Assembly: GCA_046155605.1 (NCBI GenBank)
Contig: JBJXFQ010000012.1
Coordinates: 1 to 44,416 of the forward strand
Length of the DNA: 44,416 nt
Reading direction: 5' to 3'
From: JAEUIZ01 sp046155605
Lineage (GTDB): Bacteria > Planctomycetota > Phycisphaerae > Phycisphaerales > UBA1924
Positions within the stretch are counted from its first letter, which is position 1. Every line of letters begins with the position of its first letter. The position numbers and the translations under genes are program-made. Under the pieces are notes generated by a model. It worked only from the letters and a program-made list of their open reading frames with translations, had not been told where the DNA came from and did no database searches. Shown here piece by piece: positions 15,216 to 24,349 of the stretch.

Positions 15216-16551
15216 CGGCGGCGTAGCGGTTGAGAAAGCAGATGAAATCCGTGACGTTCAGCGCTGGCGGCGTGGTGCTGCCATCGCAGTTGGCGAGTGA
15301 ATCGCCCGCGGCGTACTTGTTGAGGAAGCAAATGAAGTCGCTGACATTGAGTGCGGGTGGCACGGACGAGCCATCGCAGTTGGCGTAACACGCGGGGGCG
15401 GGGCAGCCCCAGAACGCCATGCCGGGAGAGACGATCCCGCCGGCCATATAAAAGTTGCCGCCGACGACGAGACGATCCGGGCCGCCCTGGCCCGGCCAGA
15501 CGGTAAGCGCTCGCACCTCGCCGCTCGTGCCGCTGCCCAGCGCCTGCCACGCGACGCCGTCCCACGCCGCGATGCCGCTCATCGGCTGCCCGGTCGCGGT
15601 GGCGTTGAAGCCGCCGCCGGCGATCAGGACTTCCGGCAACGGGCCAGCCCCATCGGGATCGAAGACTGCGAGCGCGCGGACCACGCCGTTGAGCCCCGGA
15701 CCGAGCGGCCGCCACGTCGTGCCGTCCCACGCGGCGATGTTCTCGTACGGATCGGGCGGGATGCCGTCCGCGCCGAACGACCCGGCGGCGATGAGTGTGT
15801 CGCGATACGTCGCCAGCGCATAGACCGTGTCCCTGGGGTAGCCCTGGCCGACGGCGGCCCATGTCGTGCCGTCCCAGCGCCCGATGGCTCGGAAGTTCGG
15901 AAACTCATTGAACCCGCCGCCAGAGAAGATCTGGTTGTTATGCACATGTAGCGCGGCATGATAGAAGAGTTCCTGCGAGAACGCGTGCCACGCCGATCCG
16001 TCCCAGCGCGCAACATGTACCGCCGGAATGCCGCCCATGGTCGTGAAAACGCCGCCGGCGATCAGGTCGGTGCCCATGACGGTCATCGCTTCAACCGACG
16101 GCGACGATACGCCCCCGGGTCCGCTCCCCAGCATCACCCACTGGCCGTTGCGGAAGATGCCGTGTCCGTTGAGCACGGTCGAGCCGCTATGCGTGAAAAA
16201 GCCGCCGATCACCGGCTCCGCGGGCAGCGGCCCCGGGCCGTCCGCGTCGTACGTTGTCGCCGCGCGGACACCTCCATTCAACTGCTCACCCATCGAGCTC
16301 CAGGCCGAGCCATTCCACAATCCAACCGCCACCATCGAAGTACCGCCAACGGAGTTGAAGCTGCCTCCGGCAACGACGACCGACGGAGCAGGGCCGGACC
16401 CATCAGGATCCCAAATCGTCAGCGCATAAACCCCGCTATTGAGGACTGGCCCCGTGTACGCCGACCAACTTGGCGAACACTGAGCACACGCCGCTTTGCC
16501 GGAGGCAAGCACAACTGCCCAGCCGCAGACTCGTGCATAACGGAGTGGCAT
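15199..16551 (-). CDS. Secreted WD/Kelch-like propeller protein with GC-type dockerin
   Basis: A 450-residue exported protein; the signal peptide ends near ACAQ (residue 24). Seven or so blades with the consensus 'AxWDGxxWxxLGxGxxGxVxALxxxDPDGxGPLPxxxxxGGxF' follow, a repeat common in planctomycete surface proteins. The tail from about residue 390 has CYANCDGSSVPPALNVSDFI and a second NCDGSTTPPALNVTDFICFL copy, the GC-type dockerin. It ends 85 bp before the DUF418 gene on the same strand. Same tail, different propeller type, compared with the RCC1 and Kelch proteins in this window. Confidence 0.88.
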   Translation of the reverse strand: MPLRYARVCGWAVVLASGKAACAQCSPSWSAYTGPVLNSGVYALTIWDPDGSGPAPSVVVAGGSFNSVGGTSMVAVGLWNGSAWSSMGEQLNGGVRAATTYDADGPGPLPAEPVIGGFFTHSGSTVLNGHGIFRNGQWVMLGSGPGGVSSPSVEAMTVMGTDLIAGGVFTTMGGIPAVHVARWDGSAWHAFSQELFYHAALHVHNNQIFSGGGFNEFPNFRAIGRWDGTTWAAVGQGYPRDTVYALATYRDTLIAAGSFGADGIPPDPYENIAAWDGTTWRPLGPGLNGVVRALAVFDPDGAGPLPEVLIAGGGFNATATGQPMSGIAAWDGVAWQALGSGTSGEVRALTVWPGQGGPDRLVVGGNFYMAGGIVSPGMAFWGCPAPACYANCDGSSVPPALNVSDFICFLNKYAAGDSLANCDGSTTPPALNVTDFICFLNRYAAGCPLP

Positions 16552-16602
16552 TGTGAACTGTACGGACGACTACGCCGAAGGGATGCCGGCGCCGCCGTTT
16601 GA

Positions 16603-16622
16603 AGCCGACCATTCAGTCGGCT
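16603..16622 (-). terminator. Short hairpin at the gmd stop
   Basis: AGCCGAC (16603-16609) pairs with GTCGGCT (16616-16622) around a 6-nt loop; the stem overlaps the TAG stop of gmd. There is a weak T content afterwards on the minus strand. Confidence 0.4.
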
Positions 16623-17679
16623 ACTGATCGTGCCCGCGGCTCTCGGTGAACTTGTGCCCCGCGTCGCGGAGCGTCTTCTCGCGGCGTGCGCGCTCGACGT
16701 CCGCGTCAACCATCATCGCCGCGAGGTGTTCCACGGAGGTCTTGGGGTTCCAGCCGAGTTGCCGCTTGGCCTTGGTTGGGTCGCCCAGGAGCAGATCGAC
16801 CTCGGCAGGCCGTAGGTATCGCGGGTCGAACTCGACGAACTCCTTGAAATCAAGTTGGGCGTGCTTGAAGGCGAGTTCGGCGAACTCGCGGACGCTGATG
16901 GTTTTGCCTGTCGCCACGACGTAGTCGTCGGGCTTGTCCTGCTGGAGCATCAGCCACATCGCCTCGACATAGTCGCCGGCGTAGCCCCAGTCGCGCTTGG
17001 CGTCGAGGTTGCCGAGGTAGACCTTTTTCTGCAGGCCGAGTTTGATGCGTCCGACGGCGCGGGTGATCTTGCGCGTCACAAAGGTCTCGCCGCGGCGCGG
17101 GCTCTCGTGGTTGAAGAGGATGCCGCAGGACGCGTGCAGCCCGTAGGACTCGCGATAGTTGACGGTGGCCCAGTGCGCCATGACCTTGGCGACGGCATAT
17201 GGCGAGCGCGGGTAGAAGGGCGTGGTTTCCTTCTGCGGCGTCTCCATCACCTTGCCGTACTGCTCGCTGGATGAGGCCTGGTAGTAACGCACCTGCTCGC
17301 CGGTGTCGTGCTGATAGGCCCGCACGGCATCGAGGAGTTTCAGCGCGCCCATCGCGACGGTCTCGGAGGTGAAGATGGGCATATCAAACGAGACGCGGAC
17401 GTGCGACTGGGCGGCGAGGTTGTAGACCTCGTGCGGACGCACCTCCTGCATGATCTTGGTCAGGCACGAGGCGTCGCAGAGGTCGCCGTAGTGCAGGCGC
17501 AGGGCCTGCCGCGACCAGTGCGGGTCTTCGTAGATGTGGTCGATGCGGTTGGTGTTGAATGTGGAAGCACGGCGGACGATGCCGTGAACCTCGTATCCCT
17601 TGCCCAGGAGGAGTTCGGTGAGGTAGGAGCCGTCTTGGCCGGTGATGCCGGTGATGAGCGCGCGCTTGGTTGCAGCCAT
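16621..17679 (-). CDS. gmd: GDP-mannose 4,6-dehydratase
   Basis: A 352-residue short-chain dehydratase that turns GDP-mannose into GDP-4-keto-6-deoxymannose, the precursor of fucose, rhamnose and perosamine sugars for surface polysaccharide. ITGITGQDGSYLTELLL at residues 9-25 binds NADP; SSSEQYGKV carries the catalytic Ser/Thr-Glu region; SPYAVAKVMAHW holds the Tyr-x3-Lys pair; FNHESPRRGETFVTRKI is the family signature. Length and motifs are complete. No fucose synthase (wcaG) follows here, so the end sugar is not defined. Confidence 0.97.
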   Translation of the reverse strand: MAATKRALITGITGQDGSYLTELLLGKGYEVHGIVRRASTFNTNRIDHIYEDPHWSRQALRLHYGDLCDASCLTKIMQEVRPHEVYNLAAQSHVRVSFDMPIFTSETVAMGALKLLDAVRAYQHDTGEQVRYYQASSSEQYGKVMETPQKETTPFYPRSPYAVAKVMAHWATVNYRESYGLHASCGILFNHESPRRGETFVTRKITRAVGRIKLGLQKKVYLGNLDAKRDWGYAGDYVEAMWLMLQQDKPDDYVVATGKTISVREFAELAFKHAQLDFKEFVEFDPRYLRPAEVDLLLGDPTKAKRQLGWNPKTSVEHLAAMMVDADVERARREKTLRDAGHKFTESRGHDQ

Positions 17680-17808
17680 GGGGGCCTTCCGTTATCGGAC
17701 GAAACAGAGCCCGCGCGTGGCGGGCAGGGACGGCGATGGTAGCGACCGTGGCACGGGCATGTGATCGCTCAAAGTCGGTTCGTGTTGCGCATGGTCAGGT
17801 GCGAGGGA

Positions 17809-18003
17809 TCAGGCGTAGCCGTCGAAGCCGCCGTCGGCGTTGATGGATTCCGAGGCCGCCATGGCCTGCTTGATGAGCGCCACCGCCGCGTCGCCTTGCT
17901 GCTGCTGGACATCCAGGGCTTTGCGAGCGACGGCGACGTCGATTTTATTCCGGACCTGCGACTGCTGAATCGCCGAGGCCTCCGATATGGTGAGATCGTC
18001 CAT
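17809..18003 (-). CDS. YjfB-like putative motility protein
   Basis: A 64-residue protein. ATG 18003 gives MDDLTISEASAIQQSQVRNK, followed by DVAVARKALDVQQQQGDAAV, which matches the short YjfB family (Ser/Gln-rich helix, 'SQVxxxxxxxVxKKALD'), annotated as putative motility proteins and often under flagellar sigma control. No flagellar gene is in the window. Function is unproven. Confidence 0.7.
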   Translation of the reverse strand: MDDLTISEASAIQQSQVRNKIDVAVARKALDVQQQQGDAAVALIKQAMAASESINADGGFDGYA

Positions 18004-18199
18004 GTCCCCAGCATCGGCAGGATCGGGAAGGGGCTGGAGAGGAAGCGGCGGTTGCAGACGCGCTCGCACTGCCGATACCGCAATCGAGTAGCGCTGTACC
18101 TCGTGCAGTGAATCGTGCCATCAAAGACCGCTCCACGAACTTCGTTGCTACAAGCTGGCTGGTACCATCGGCAAGTGTAAGTGCTTCGCGGAGTCGATA

Positions 18200-18853
18200 G
18201 TGTCAAAGACAAATTCGAAGTCCATGAAGGCACACTGCAATGAGTGCGGGCACGAGACTAACCACACCGTTATCGGCTCTGACACGGAATCATGGGTTGA
18301 AGACCTCGGCGACGGTGCTTGGATGGATGGCTCGGTTACGCACACGATGCTGAAGTGCAAAGGCTGCAACTCGGTGTGCATGCGCAAGGACGACTATCTT
18401 TCGGAGTGGGACGGCACCCAAGTCGATTACTTCCCTCCGGCCATTTCCCGCCCCGAGCCGCGTTGGCTAACAAATCTCTCCGATGAGCTTCAGGAACTGT
18501 TACGCGAGGTCTATACCGCGCTACATGCGGATAGCCGTCGTCTCGCCATGATGGGGGCGAGAGCAGTCATTGACCGCGTGTTTGCAGACAAGCTGGGAAG
18601 TGTCAAGAATTTTGGCGACGGTCTTGAGCGACTGGAATCAGCAGGTTTCCTGAGTAAGTCCACTGTTGCCGTCTTGAAGGCTGCAATCGAGGCGGGCCAC
18701 GCTGCAGCTCATCGCGGTCACAAGGCCTCGAAAGAGGGCGTTGGTGACGTCTTGGACATAGTCGAGCAACTACTGCACGCCGTCTACATCACTCCAGTTG
18801 CGGCCGCGCGGCTGAAGAAGACAACGCCGCGTCGCAGCCGGCGCAAGAAGTAG
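18200..18853 (+). CDS. DUF4145 domain protein with zinc-ribbon start
   Basis: A 217-residue protein. Cys13/Cys16 (CNECGHE) and Cys53/Cys56 (CKGCNSVC) form a likely zinc ribbon. Residues about 90-200 are the helical DUF4145 region (LSDELQELLREVYTALHADS, RLAMMGARAVIDRVFADKLG, AIEAGHAAAHRGHKASKEGV). The domain occurs as a stand-alone protein and in some restriction/defence proteins. GTG 18200 has GGAG 7 nt upstream; ATG 18224 is an alternative. The base composition is visibly lower in GC than its neighbours, suggesting transfer. The 196-bp upstream gap (18004-18199) shows no gene. Confidence 0.8.
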   Translation: MSKTNSKSMKAHCNECGHETNHTVIGSDTESWVEDLGDGAWMDGSVTHTMLKCKGCNSVCMRKDDYLSEWDGTQVDYFPPAISRPEPRWLTNLSDELQELLREVYTALHADSRRLAMMGARAVIDRVFADKLGSVKNFGDGLERLESAGFLSKSTVAVLKAAIEAGHAAAHRGHKASKEGVGDVLDIVEQLLHAVYITPVAAARLKKTTPRRSRRKK

Positions 18854-18948
18854 TCTTGGGTGGCATATTCCGTGTTGCAAGCGATTGTTCGCTTTTCGGA
18901 CGTGCGGCAATACGTCACGGACCCGCGGCGCGGCGGTATGCTCTCGCC

Positions 18949-19551
18949 ATGCAATCCAAAGCCGCGACTGTTGCCGAGTATCTCGCTTCGTTGCCGGAGG
19001 ATCGTCGTGCCGCGATCGGGGCGGTGCGAAAGGTGATCCTGTCGAACCTGGACAAGGGGTATGTGGAGGGGATGCAGTACGGGATGATCGGGTATGCGGT
19101 GCCGCACAGCGTGTTCCCGCACGGGTATCACTGCGATCCGAAGCAGCCGCTGCCGTTCGCGGGTCTGGCGTCGCAGAAGAATCACATGTCGGTCTATCTG
19201 ATGACGACGTATGGCGACGGGCCGCAGTGGGACTGGTTCCGCGCGGCCTGGGAGAAAACCGGCAAGAAGCTCGACATGGGCAAGTGCTGCATCCGCTTCA
19301 AGCGGGTCGAGGACCTGGCGCTGGACGTGATCGGCGAGGCGATCCGGCGCGTTCCTGCGAAGGCGTATATCGAGTTCTATGTGAAGTCGCTAGCGTCGAT
19401 GGGGAAGGGGCCGGACGGGAAGCCGATCAAGGGAGCCGGCGCGACCACCGGCAACGGGAAGCGGTTTGCGGACTCCATCAACCCCCGGCCAAAGGGTGCG
19501 GCGGGCAAGCGCGCGAAGAAGCCGCCTCCGAAGCGAACGAAGAAGAAATGA
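18949..19551 (+). CDS. DUF1801 domain-containing protein
   Basis: A 200-residue soluble protein. AEYLASLPEDRRAAIGAVRK followed by EGMQYGMIGYAVPHSVF is the DUF1801 (YdhG-like) signature, with PFAGLASQKNHMSVYLM in the middle. The C-terminus is a lysine/proline-rich tail ending in KRTKKK. The family is small, widespread and of unknown function, some members being linked to iron or stress. ATG 18949 is chosen because the sequence before it is not conserved. Confidence 0.85.
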   Translation: MQSKAATVAEYLASLPEDRRAAIGAVRKVILSNLDKGYVEGMQYGMIGYAVPHSVFPHGYHCDPKQPLPFAGLASQKNHMSVYLMTTYGDGPQWDWFRAAWEKTGKKLDMGKCCIRFKRVEDLALDVIGEAIRRVPAKAYIEFYVKSLASMGKGPDGKPIKGAGATTGNGKRFADSINPRPKGAAGKRAKKPPPKRTKKK

Positions 19552-19606
19552 TGAAGGCGCAAGATTTCCCTTGACAAACATCCCACCGTATGGCACGCTG
19601 CGTTCC

Positions 19607-20551
19607 ATGGGCCGAGAACTGCTCCGCTTCGGTTTGTCATCGCTGGCCGTGCTGCTCGCTGCCGAGCAGGTTGCTTTGGCACAGATTGGCCCCGCTGTCG
19701 GCTGGGGCGACAATCTGTTCGGCCAATCCTCGCCGCCGTCGGGCGATTTTCGTGCCCTGGCGGCGTCCGAGACCTCAAGCGCTGGCATCCGCCCTGATGG
19801 GACGCTGATCGGCTGGGGCGACAACGGCTTCGGTCAGACGCTCGTCCCGTCGGGCCGCTTCCAGACCATCGATGGAGGCTGGGAGCACTACATGGGCATC
19901 CGCGAGGACGGCACGCTCGCGGGCTGGGGCTACAACCTTGCGCAGGTCGGCACCGCAATCCCGGGCACGTTCCGGCAGGTGTCCTGCGGCAGAAACCACA
20001 ACGTCGCCGTTCGCACCGACGGCTCGCTCGCCTCCTGGGGCGTGAACTGGGGCGGCACGCTACCTAGCGGCAACGATTTTGTGAGCGTCGCGGCGGGACG
20101 ATGGTGCAGTTTTGCGCTCCGAGCCAATGGCACGATCGAGGCCTGGGGAAACGCGCTGGGCAACGTGCCGAACATGCTCGTTGTGCCTCCTGGTAACTAC
20201 ACCGCCATTGCGGCGAACGATCGCTATGCTGCAGCCCTGCGGATAGACGGGACATTTGTGGCGTGGGGGGAGCCCGGGTATATCCCACCGACCGCCCAGC
20301 TCACCGGCCAGTTCGTCGACATCGAACTGAGCGAAGGATTTATTCTCGCTTTACGAGCTGATGGAACGCTCGCGGGTACTCAGAATCCCAACGCTCCTAC
20401 ATCTGGAGTTCTAGGAATAGCCTGCAATACGTTTCATGGTCTTGCTATCATTCCGGCACCAGGTATCGTGCTTTCTTGCGCTATTTGCAGTCTGGTCCTC
20501 TTCAAGCGCTCCCGTACCCGCTTTCAAGAACACAGCACCATTTTGCGGTGA
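19607..20551 (+). CDS. Secreted RCC1-repeat protein with PEP-CTERM-like tail
   Basis: About 314 residues. A signal peptide (ending VALAQ) is followed by seven RCC1 blades (GWGDNLFGQSSPPSGDF, GIRPDGTLIGWGDNGFGQT and so on). Instead of a dockerin the C-terminus has IIPAPG, a hydrophobic segment and a basic cluster (FKRSRTRF), the three-part form of a PEP-CTERM-like sorting signal. A TTGACA lies at 19571-19576, 31 bp before the ATG, without a convincing -10. The last ~200 bp are clearly lower in GC than the rest. The next RCC1 gene starts 10 bp after the stop. Confidence 0.82.
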   Translation: MGRELLRFGLSSLAVLLAAEQVALAQIGPAVGWGDNLFGQSSPPSGDFRALAASETSSAGIRPDGTLIGWGDNGFGQTLVPSGRFQTIDGGWEHYMGIREDGTLAGWGYNLAQVGTAIPGTFRQVSCGRNHNVAVRTDGSLASWGVNWGGTLPSGNDFVSVAAGRWCSFALRANGTIEAWGNALGNVPNMLVVPPGNYTAIAANDRYAAALRIDGTFVAWGEPGYIPPTAQLTGQFVDIELSEGFILALRADGTLAGTQNPNAPTSGVLGIACNTFHGLAIIPAPGIVLSCAICSLVLFKRSRTRFQEHSTILR

Positions 20552-20560
20552 GAGGATCTT

Positions 20561-22014
20561 ATGAATCTTGCCCTTTTCATTGCAGTCGTTTCCTTGTCAG
20601 TCTTCGCCAGCGGTGCTATGGCACAGCCGCGTCAGCTGTATGTGTGGTACCCACCTGGCGGACAGACGCAGTATCAGCCACCGGCTAATCTCGGTTGGGT
20701 GATCGACGCGACTCCGGGGCGGCTCTTCAGCCTTGCCATCAAGCTTGATGGCGCTCTCGTCGGGTGGGGCAGTAATACCTTCGGCCAGCTTGGTTATTTG
20801 TGCTACACACGGCAGGTTGTGTGAACGGCTATCCTAATGAGACGGCATGTGCACTTGTTCCGAGTAGGTGCAAGGCTCCTCCAACCACCATGCCGCTTCT
20901 TCGCAAGATTGCTGGCGGATATGACCACGTCCTCGCCCTGACAGACGATCCCGCCTACGCAAAGACCCGCGGGCTGCTTGGCTGGGGACGAAACGACGAT
21001 GGACAGTCCGCCATCCCCCTCTTCGATGAAGTCACCGGCGTGCCGCTCTCCCCTTGGAGCATTGACGCCAACGCCAAGGTCATCCAGATCGCCGCGGGTG
21101 AGTACATCAACATCGTGCTCTTTGATAACGGTCAGATCGCGGCGTGGGGTGACGGCAACTACGGCGTCGACCCGCGGAAAGATGGTGTGGGGGCGACCTA
21201 TCGGCGATACACGGGGTACATCGAAAATCCAACGTGGCGATTCAAGCAGGTCATCGCCGGCGGCCACTTTGTGGCCGCACTTCGTTCTGATCCCGGGCAT
21301 GTCGGCGAAATCGTGTCGTGGGGCGGGTGGGACTATGCCGCTGCCGTCGCGCGCGGGCCGGGCTATCGTCTTGGTGATAGCGGCGTGGGGGTTCCGCCCG
21401 GAGGTTGGCCGTCACCTCAGAATCCGGACTGCTGCACACCAGAGAATCCGAAATGTTGTAATCTGCCCAACGTGTACGCACCGCCCTACGCGTTCATCGC
21501 GGGGGGCCATGTGACGATGGGCGGCATTCGTGAGCCGAATCCTGGTGATGATGCGGGAGTGCTGGACCTGTGGGGCGATGAAGAACGGGGGTCGCGCGCG
21601 GACCATCCTGGAACGCTCATGCTCACGTTTGCAGCCGGCTATTCGCAATGGATGATTGGCTGGCAGGTGAATCAAGCGAACAGTGTGACGCTCTGGGGAG
21701 GCCCGCAGTTGCCGTCATCTGGAGACCTCCCCGCAGGCGTAATCGGGTCAAACTTCAAGATCATGCCGGGGAATGCTAACCTCCACGGCATGGGCTTGTG
21801 CTACACCGCGAACTGCGATCAGAGCACTGTCCCTCCGGTGCTCAACATCAACGACTTCTTTTGCTTCGCGAACAAGTACGCCGAGGCCGAGGCGCTGCCG
21901 TACGCGCAGCAACTCACGAGTTACGCGAACTGCGACGGGAGCACGACGGTGCCGGTCCTGACAGTCAATGACTACAACTGCTTCCTGCTCGCATTCTCGA
22001 CGCCGTGTCCATAG
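20561..22014 (+). pseudogene. Frameshifted secreted RCC1 protein with GC-type dockerin
   Basis: Two overlapping frames together make one gene. The first (20561-20824) encodes a signal peptide (SGAMAQ) and the first RCC1 blade, ending GWGSNTFGQL then a stop. The second (open from 20800) carries the remaining blades and the double GC-type dockerin tail (ANCDQSTVPPVLNINDF, NCDGSTTVPVLTVNDY). The frame changes by -1 somewhere in about 20785-20823, as if one base were missing. GAGAGGA precedes the ATG. No slippery heptamer is visible, so it is a broken gene, a sequencing error, or less likely a recoding event. An intact version would have about 484 residues. Confidence 0.8.
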
Positions 22015-22071
22015 TGACGCGAGGCCGCTCTTGGCCGCCTGAATGTGTTGATTTGGTATGTGTCTCGATGC

Positions 22072-22893
22072 TCATGCCGCGCCGAGGCGGGTGCGCCTGG
22101 GGTCCGGCTCTGGGACGGCGGCGAGCAGCGTTTTGGTGTATGGGTGTTGCGGGTTGCGGAGGATGTCGTCGCGCGTGCCATGCTCGACGATCTTGCCCTT
22201 GAGCATGACGGCGATGCGCTTGCAGACGTGCTGGATCACGGCCATGTCATGCGAAATAAAGAGGTATGAGAGGCCGAGGTCGCGCTGCAGGTCGGTAAGC
22301 AGGTTGATGATCTGGGCCTGGATGGAGACGTCGAGGGCCGAGGTGGGCTCGTCGCAGACGATGAACTTGGGCTCGAGCGCGAGGGCGCGGGCGATGCCGA
22401 TGCGTTGGCGCTGCCCGCCCGAGAACTCGTGGGGATAGCGGTCGGCGGCGGCCCGGGGCATGCCGGCGCGTTCGAGCAGCCCTTCGACACGATGGCGGAG
22501 TTCGTCGCGCGAGTCGACGAGCCCGTGGACGAGGAGGGGCTCGCCGATGATGTTGAGGACGCGCAGCCGCGGGTTGAGCGAACTGGCGGGGTCCTGAAAG
22601 ATGATCTGCATCTTTCGACGGAGGGCGCGGAGCATGTTACCGCGAGCCGCAAGTACGTCTTCGCCATCGAAACGGACCGTGCCGGAGGTGGGGGGGATCA
22701 GTTTGAGGATGGAACGGCCGACGGTGGTCTTGCCGCAGCCGGATTCGCCGACGAGCCCGAGGGTCTCGCCCAGGCCGATGTCGAAGGAGACGCCGTCGAC
22801 GGCGCGGACGTGATCGACGACGCGCTGAAGGACTCCCGCACGGACGGGGAAGTGAGTATGGAGGTCGCGGACGGAAAGGAGCGGCTCGGTCAC
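22072..22893 (-). CDS. OppF/DppF-type peptide ABC transporter ATP-binding protein
   Basis: A 273-residue ATPase. Walker A is GESGCGKTT (residues 49-57), the Q-loop is IIFQDPASSLNPR, the signature is SGGQRQRIGIARALA, Walker B is FIVCDEPTSALD, and the H-loop follows in SHDM. The C-terminal NPQHPYTKTLLAAVPEPDP is the oligopeptide/dipeptide-transporter extension that separates OppF-like proteins from other ABC ATPases. It energises uptake of peptides or related solutes with a membrane pair that is not in this window. It starts with GTG, without a clear Shine-Dalgarno. Confidence 0.92.
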   Translation of the reverse strand: MTEPLLSVRDLHTHFPVRAGVLQRVVDHVRAVDGVSFDIGLGETLGLVGESGCGKTTVGRSILKLIPPTSGTVRFDGEDVLAARGNMLRALRRKMQIIFQDPASSLNPRLRVLNIIGEPLLVHGLVDSRDELRHRVEGLLERAGMPRAAADRYPHEFSGGQRQRIGIARALALEPKFIVCDEPTSALDVSIQAQIINLLTDLQRDLGLSYLFISHDMAVIQHVCKRIAVMLKGKIVEHGTRDDILRNPQHPYTKTLLAAVPEPDPRRTRLGAA

Positions 22894-23040
22894 GGGGACA
22901 TGGTATCGGGCGTGGGCGGCTCAGCGCGGCAGTTGGGATGGCATCCGGGAAGGCCAGCGGCGGGTCGGACGGCCGGCTATTGATCGCACGCACCGGGGGG
23001 ACCGAGGCTCCCCGCGGTGGAGTGGCGTTTGGGCGGTCGC

Positions 23041-23068
23041 TTGACCAGGCGCGCGGGTGTGGTATCGT
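23041..23068 (+). promoter_or_regulatory. Promoter of tRNA-Phe
   Basis: TTGACC (23041-23046), a 16-bp spacer and TATCGT (23063-23068). Transcription would begin near 23075, 12 bp before the tRNA. The 16-bp spacer is shared with the rpsJ promoter. Confidence 0.6.
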
Positions 23069-23086
23069 TTCGGCGGATAGACGTTC

Positions 23087-23159
23087 GGGTAGGTAGCTCA
23101 GTTGGTAGAGCACCGCACTGAAAATGCGGGTGTCGCCGGTTCAAGTCCGGCCCTGCCCA
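23087..23159 (+). tRNA. tRNA-Phe (anticodon GAA)
   Basis: Acceptor arms GGGTAGG (23087-23093) and CCTGCCC (23152-23158) pair with one G-T wobble; the discriminator is A. The anticodon stem CCGCA/TGCGG encloses CTGAAAA, anticodon GAA at 23120-23122. D-arm GCTCAGTTGGTAGAGC and T-arm GCCGGTTCAAGTCCGGC are canonical. CCA is not encoded. The 200 bp after it (23160-23359) shows no gene. Confidence 0.97.
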
Positions 23160-23359
23160 TTGGATCGTTTCGCTCCGCATCGTGGTCCGTCCCTGGCCGT
23201 CGCGCTCGCTGGCCAGGTGCTCGCGCCAAGTCCAATGCCAACGCGGGACACAGGTTCGCCGCACTCACAACTGCGGCTACCAAACGAGGCGTCGATACTG
23301 CACGCCAAGCGCCGTCCATGCCTCCGTCTTCTGCTGCGTCGCCCTCGTACCATCCCCTG

Positions 23360-24268
23360 ATGGCCAAGCGTGATTTCTACCAGATTCTCGGTGTCTCCAA
23401 AGATGCCACGGCCGACCAGATCAAGTCGGCCTATCGCGCCCTTGCACGCAAACTCCACCCTGACGTCAACAAGGCCGCAGACGCCGCCAAGAAGTTCGCC
23501 GAGGTTCAGGACGCCTATGACGTCCTCAGCGACCCGACCAAACGCAAGCACTATGACCAGCGTGGCCATGCTCCTCCCGAGCAGCCCGGCCAAGGCTCAC
23601 ACTACTCGTGGTCCAACGTCGGCCGCGGCGGCGGCGCTGCCGTGAACGCCGATGAACTCAGCGAGATGTTCGAGTCCTTCTTTGGCGGCACGCAAGGCCA
23701 AAGAACTCGCGCCCGCAAGGCACGCCCCGCTCGACCCGAACCCACTGAGCACGATCTTCCGATCACCTTTCTGACCGCCGCAAAGGGCGGCACCGAGAGC
23801 ATCCGTCTCGAGAGTGACGGCCAAGAGCACGCCGTGCAGGTTCGCATCCCCGCCGGCGTTCGCCAGGCCGCCAAACTCCGTGTCGGCGGTCCCGATGGCG
23901 ATCTCATACTGCGCGTTCGCATCGGCAACCACCCGATCTTTCGGCGAACGGAATCAAAGTCCGACGATCAGGAGGGCCTCGATCTCTACTTTGATTTGCC
24001 GCTCACGCTCGCCGAGGCCACGCTCGGTGCCACCGTCTCCGTTCCCACGCTCGATGGCACCGTCGAGTTACAGGTGCCGCCGGGCTCTGCAAGCGGGCGC
24101 AAACTCCGCCTGCGGGGGAAGGGCATCGGCGACGACTCCGGCACGCGCGGTGACCTGTTCGCGCTCGTCCGCATTGTCCCGCCACCCGCCGACTCGTTGA
24201 CAGCCGACGAACGTGATATGCTGTTGCGACTGTCGGCGCGTGCTGGTTCCCCAAGAACCTCGTGGTAG
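23360..24268 (+). CDS. CbpA-like DnaJ-family co-chaperone
   Basis: A 302-residue Hsp40 that would deliver substrates to DnaK and stimulate its ATPase. The J domain occupies residues 5-70 with HPD at 33-35 (KLHPDVNKAA) and the closing YDVLSDPTKRKHYDQRG. A linker replaces the zinc-finger domain, so it is type II (CbpA/DnaJB-like); the substrate-binding beta-barrels run from about 125 to 295 (PITFLTAAKGGTESIRL, LPLTLAEATLGATVSVPTLD, LRLRGKGI). ATG 23360 is chosen because the open frame before it covers the tRNA and is not conserved. Confidence 0.93.
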   Translation: MAKRDFYQILGVSKDATADQIKSAYRALARKLHPDVNKAADAAKKFAEVQDAYDVLSDPTKRKHYDQRGHAPPEQPGQGSHYSWSNVGRGGGAAVNADELSEMFESFFGGTQGQRTRARKARPARPEPTEHDLPITFLTAAKGGTESIRLESDGQEHAVQVRIPAGVRQAAKLRVGGPDGDLILRVRIGNHPIFRRTESKSDDQEGLDLYFDLPLTLAEATLGATVSVPTLDGTVELQVPPGSASGRKLRLRGKGIGDDSGTRGDLFALVRIVPPPADSLTADERDMLLRLSARAGSPRTSW

Positions 24269-24349
24269 GCGACACGCCGCAGCACGGAAGGGGCTTGTGC
24301 CGCGCCTGATGCGCCGACGTCGAGCCTCAGGGCAAGGAGAGCCGAGCGG

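Noticed and set aside
20785..20830. Programmed -1 ribosomal frameshift in the RCC1 gene
   Set aside because: The direction would fit, but no X_XXY_YYZ slippery heptamer or following strong hairpin is visible; error or mutation is simpler.
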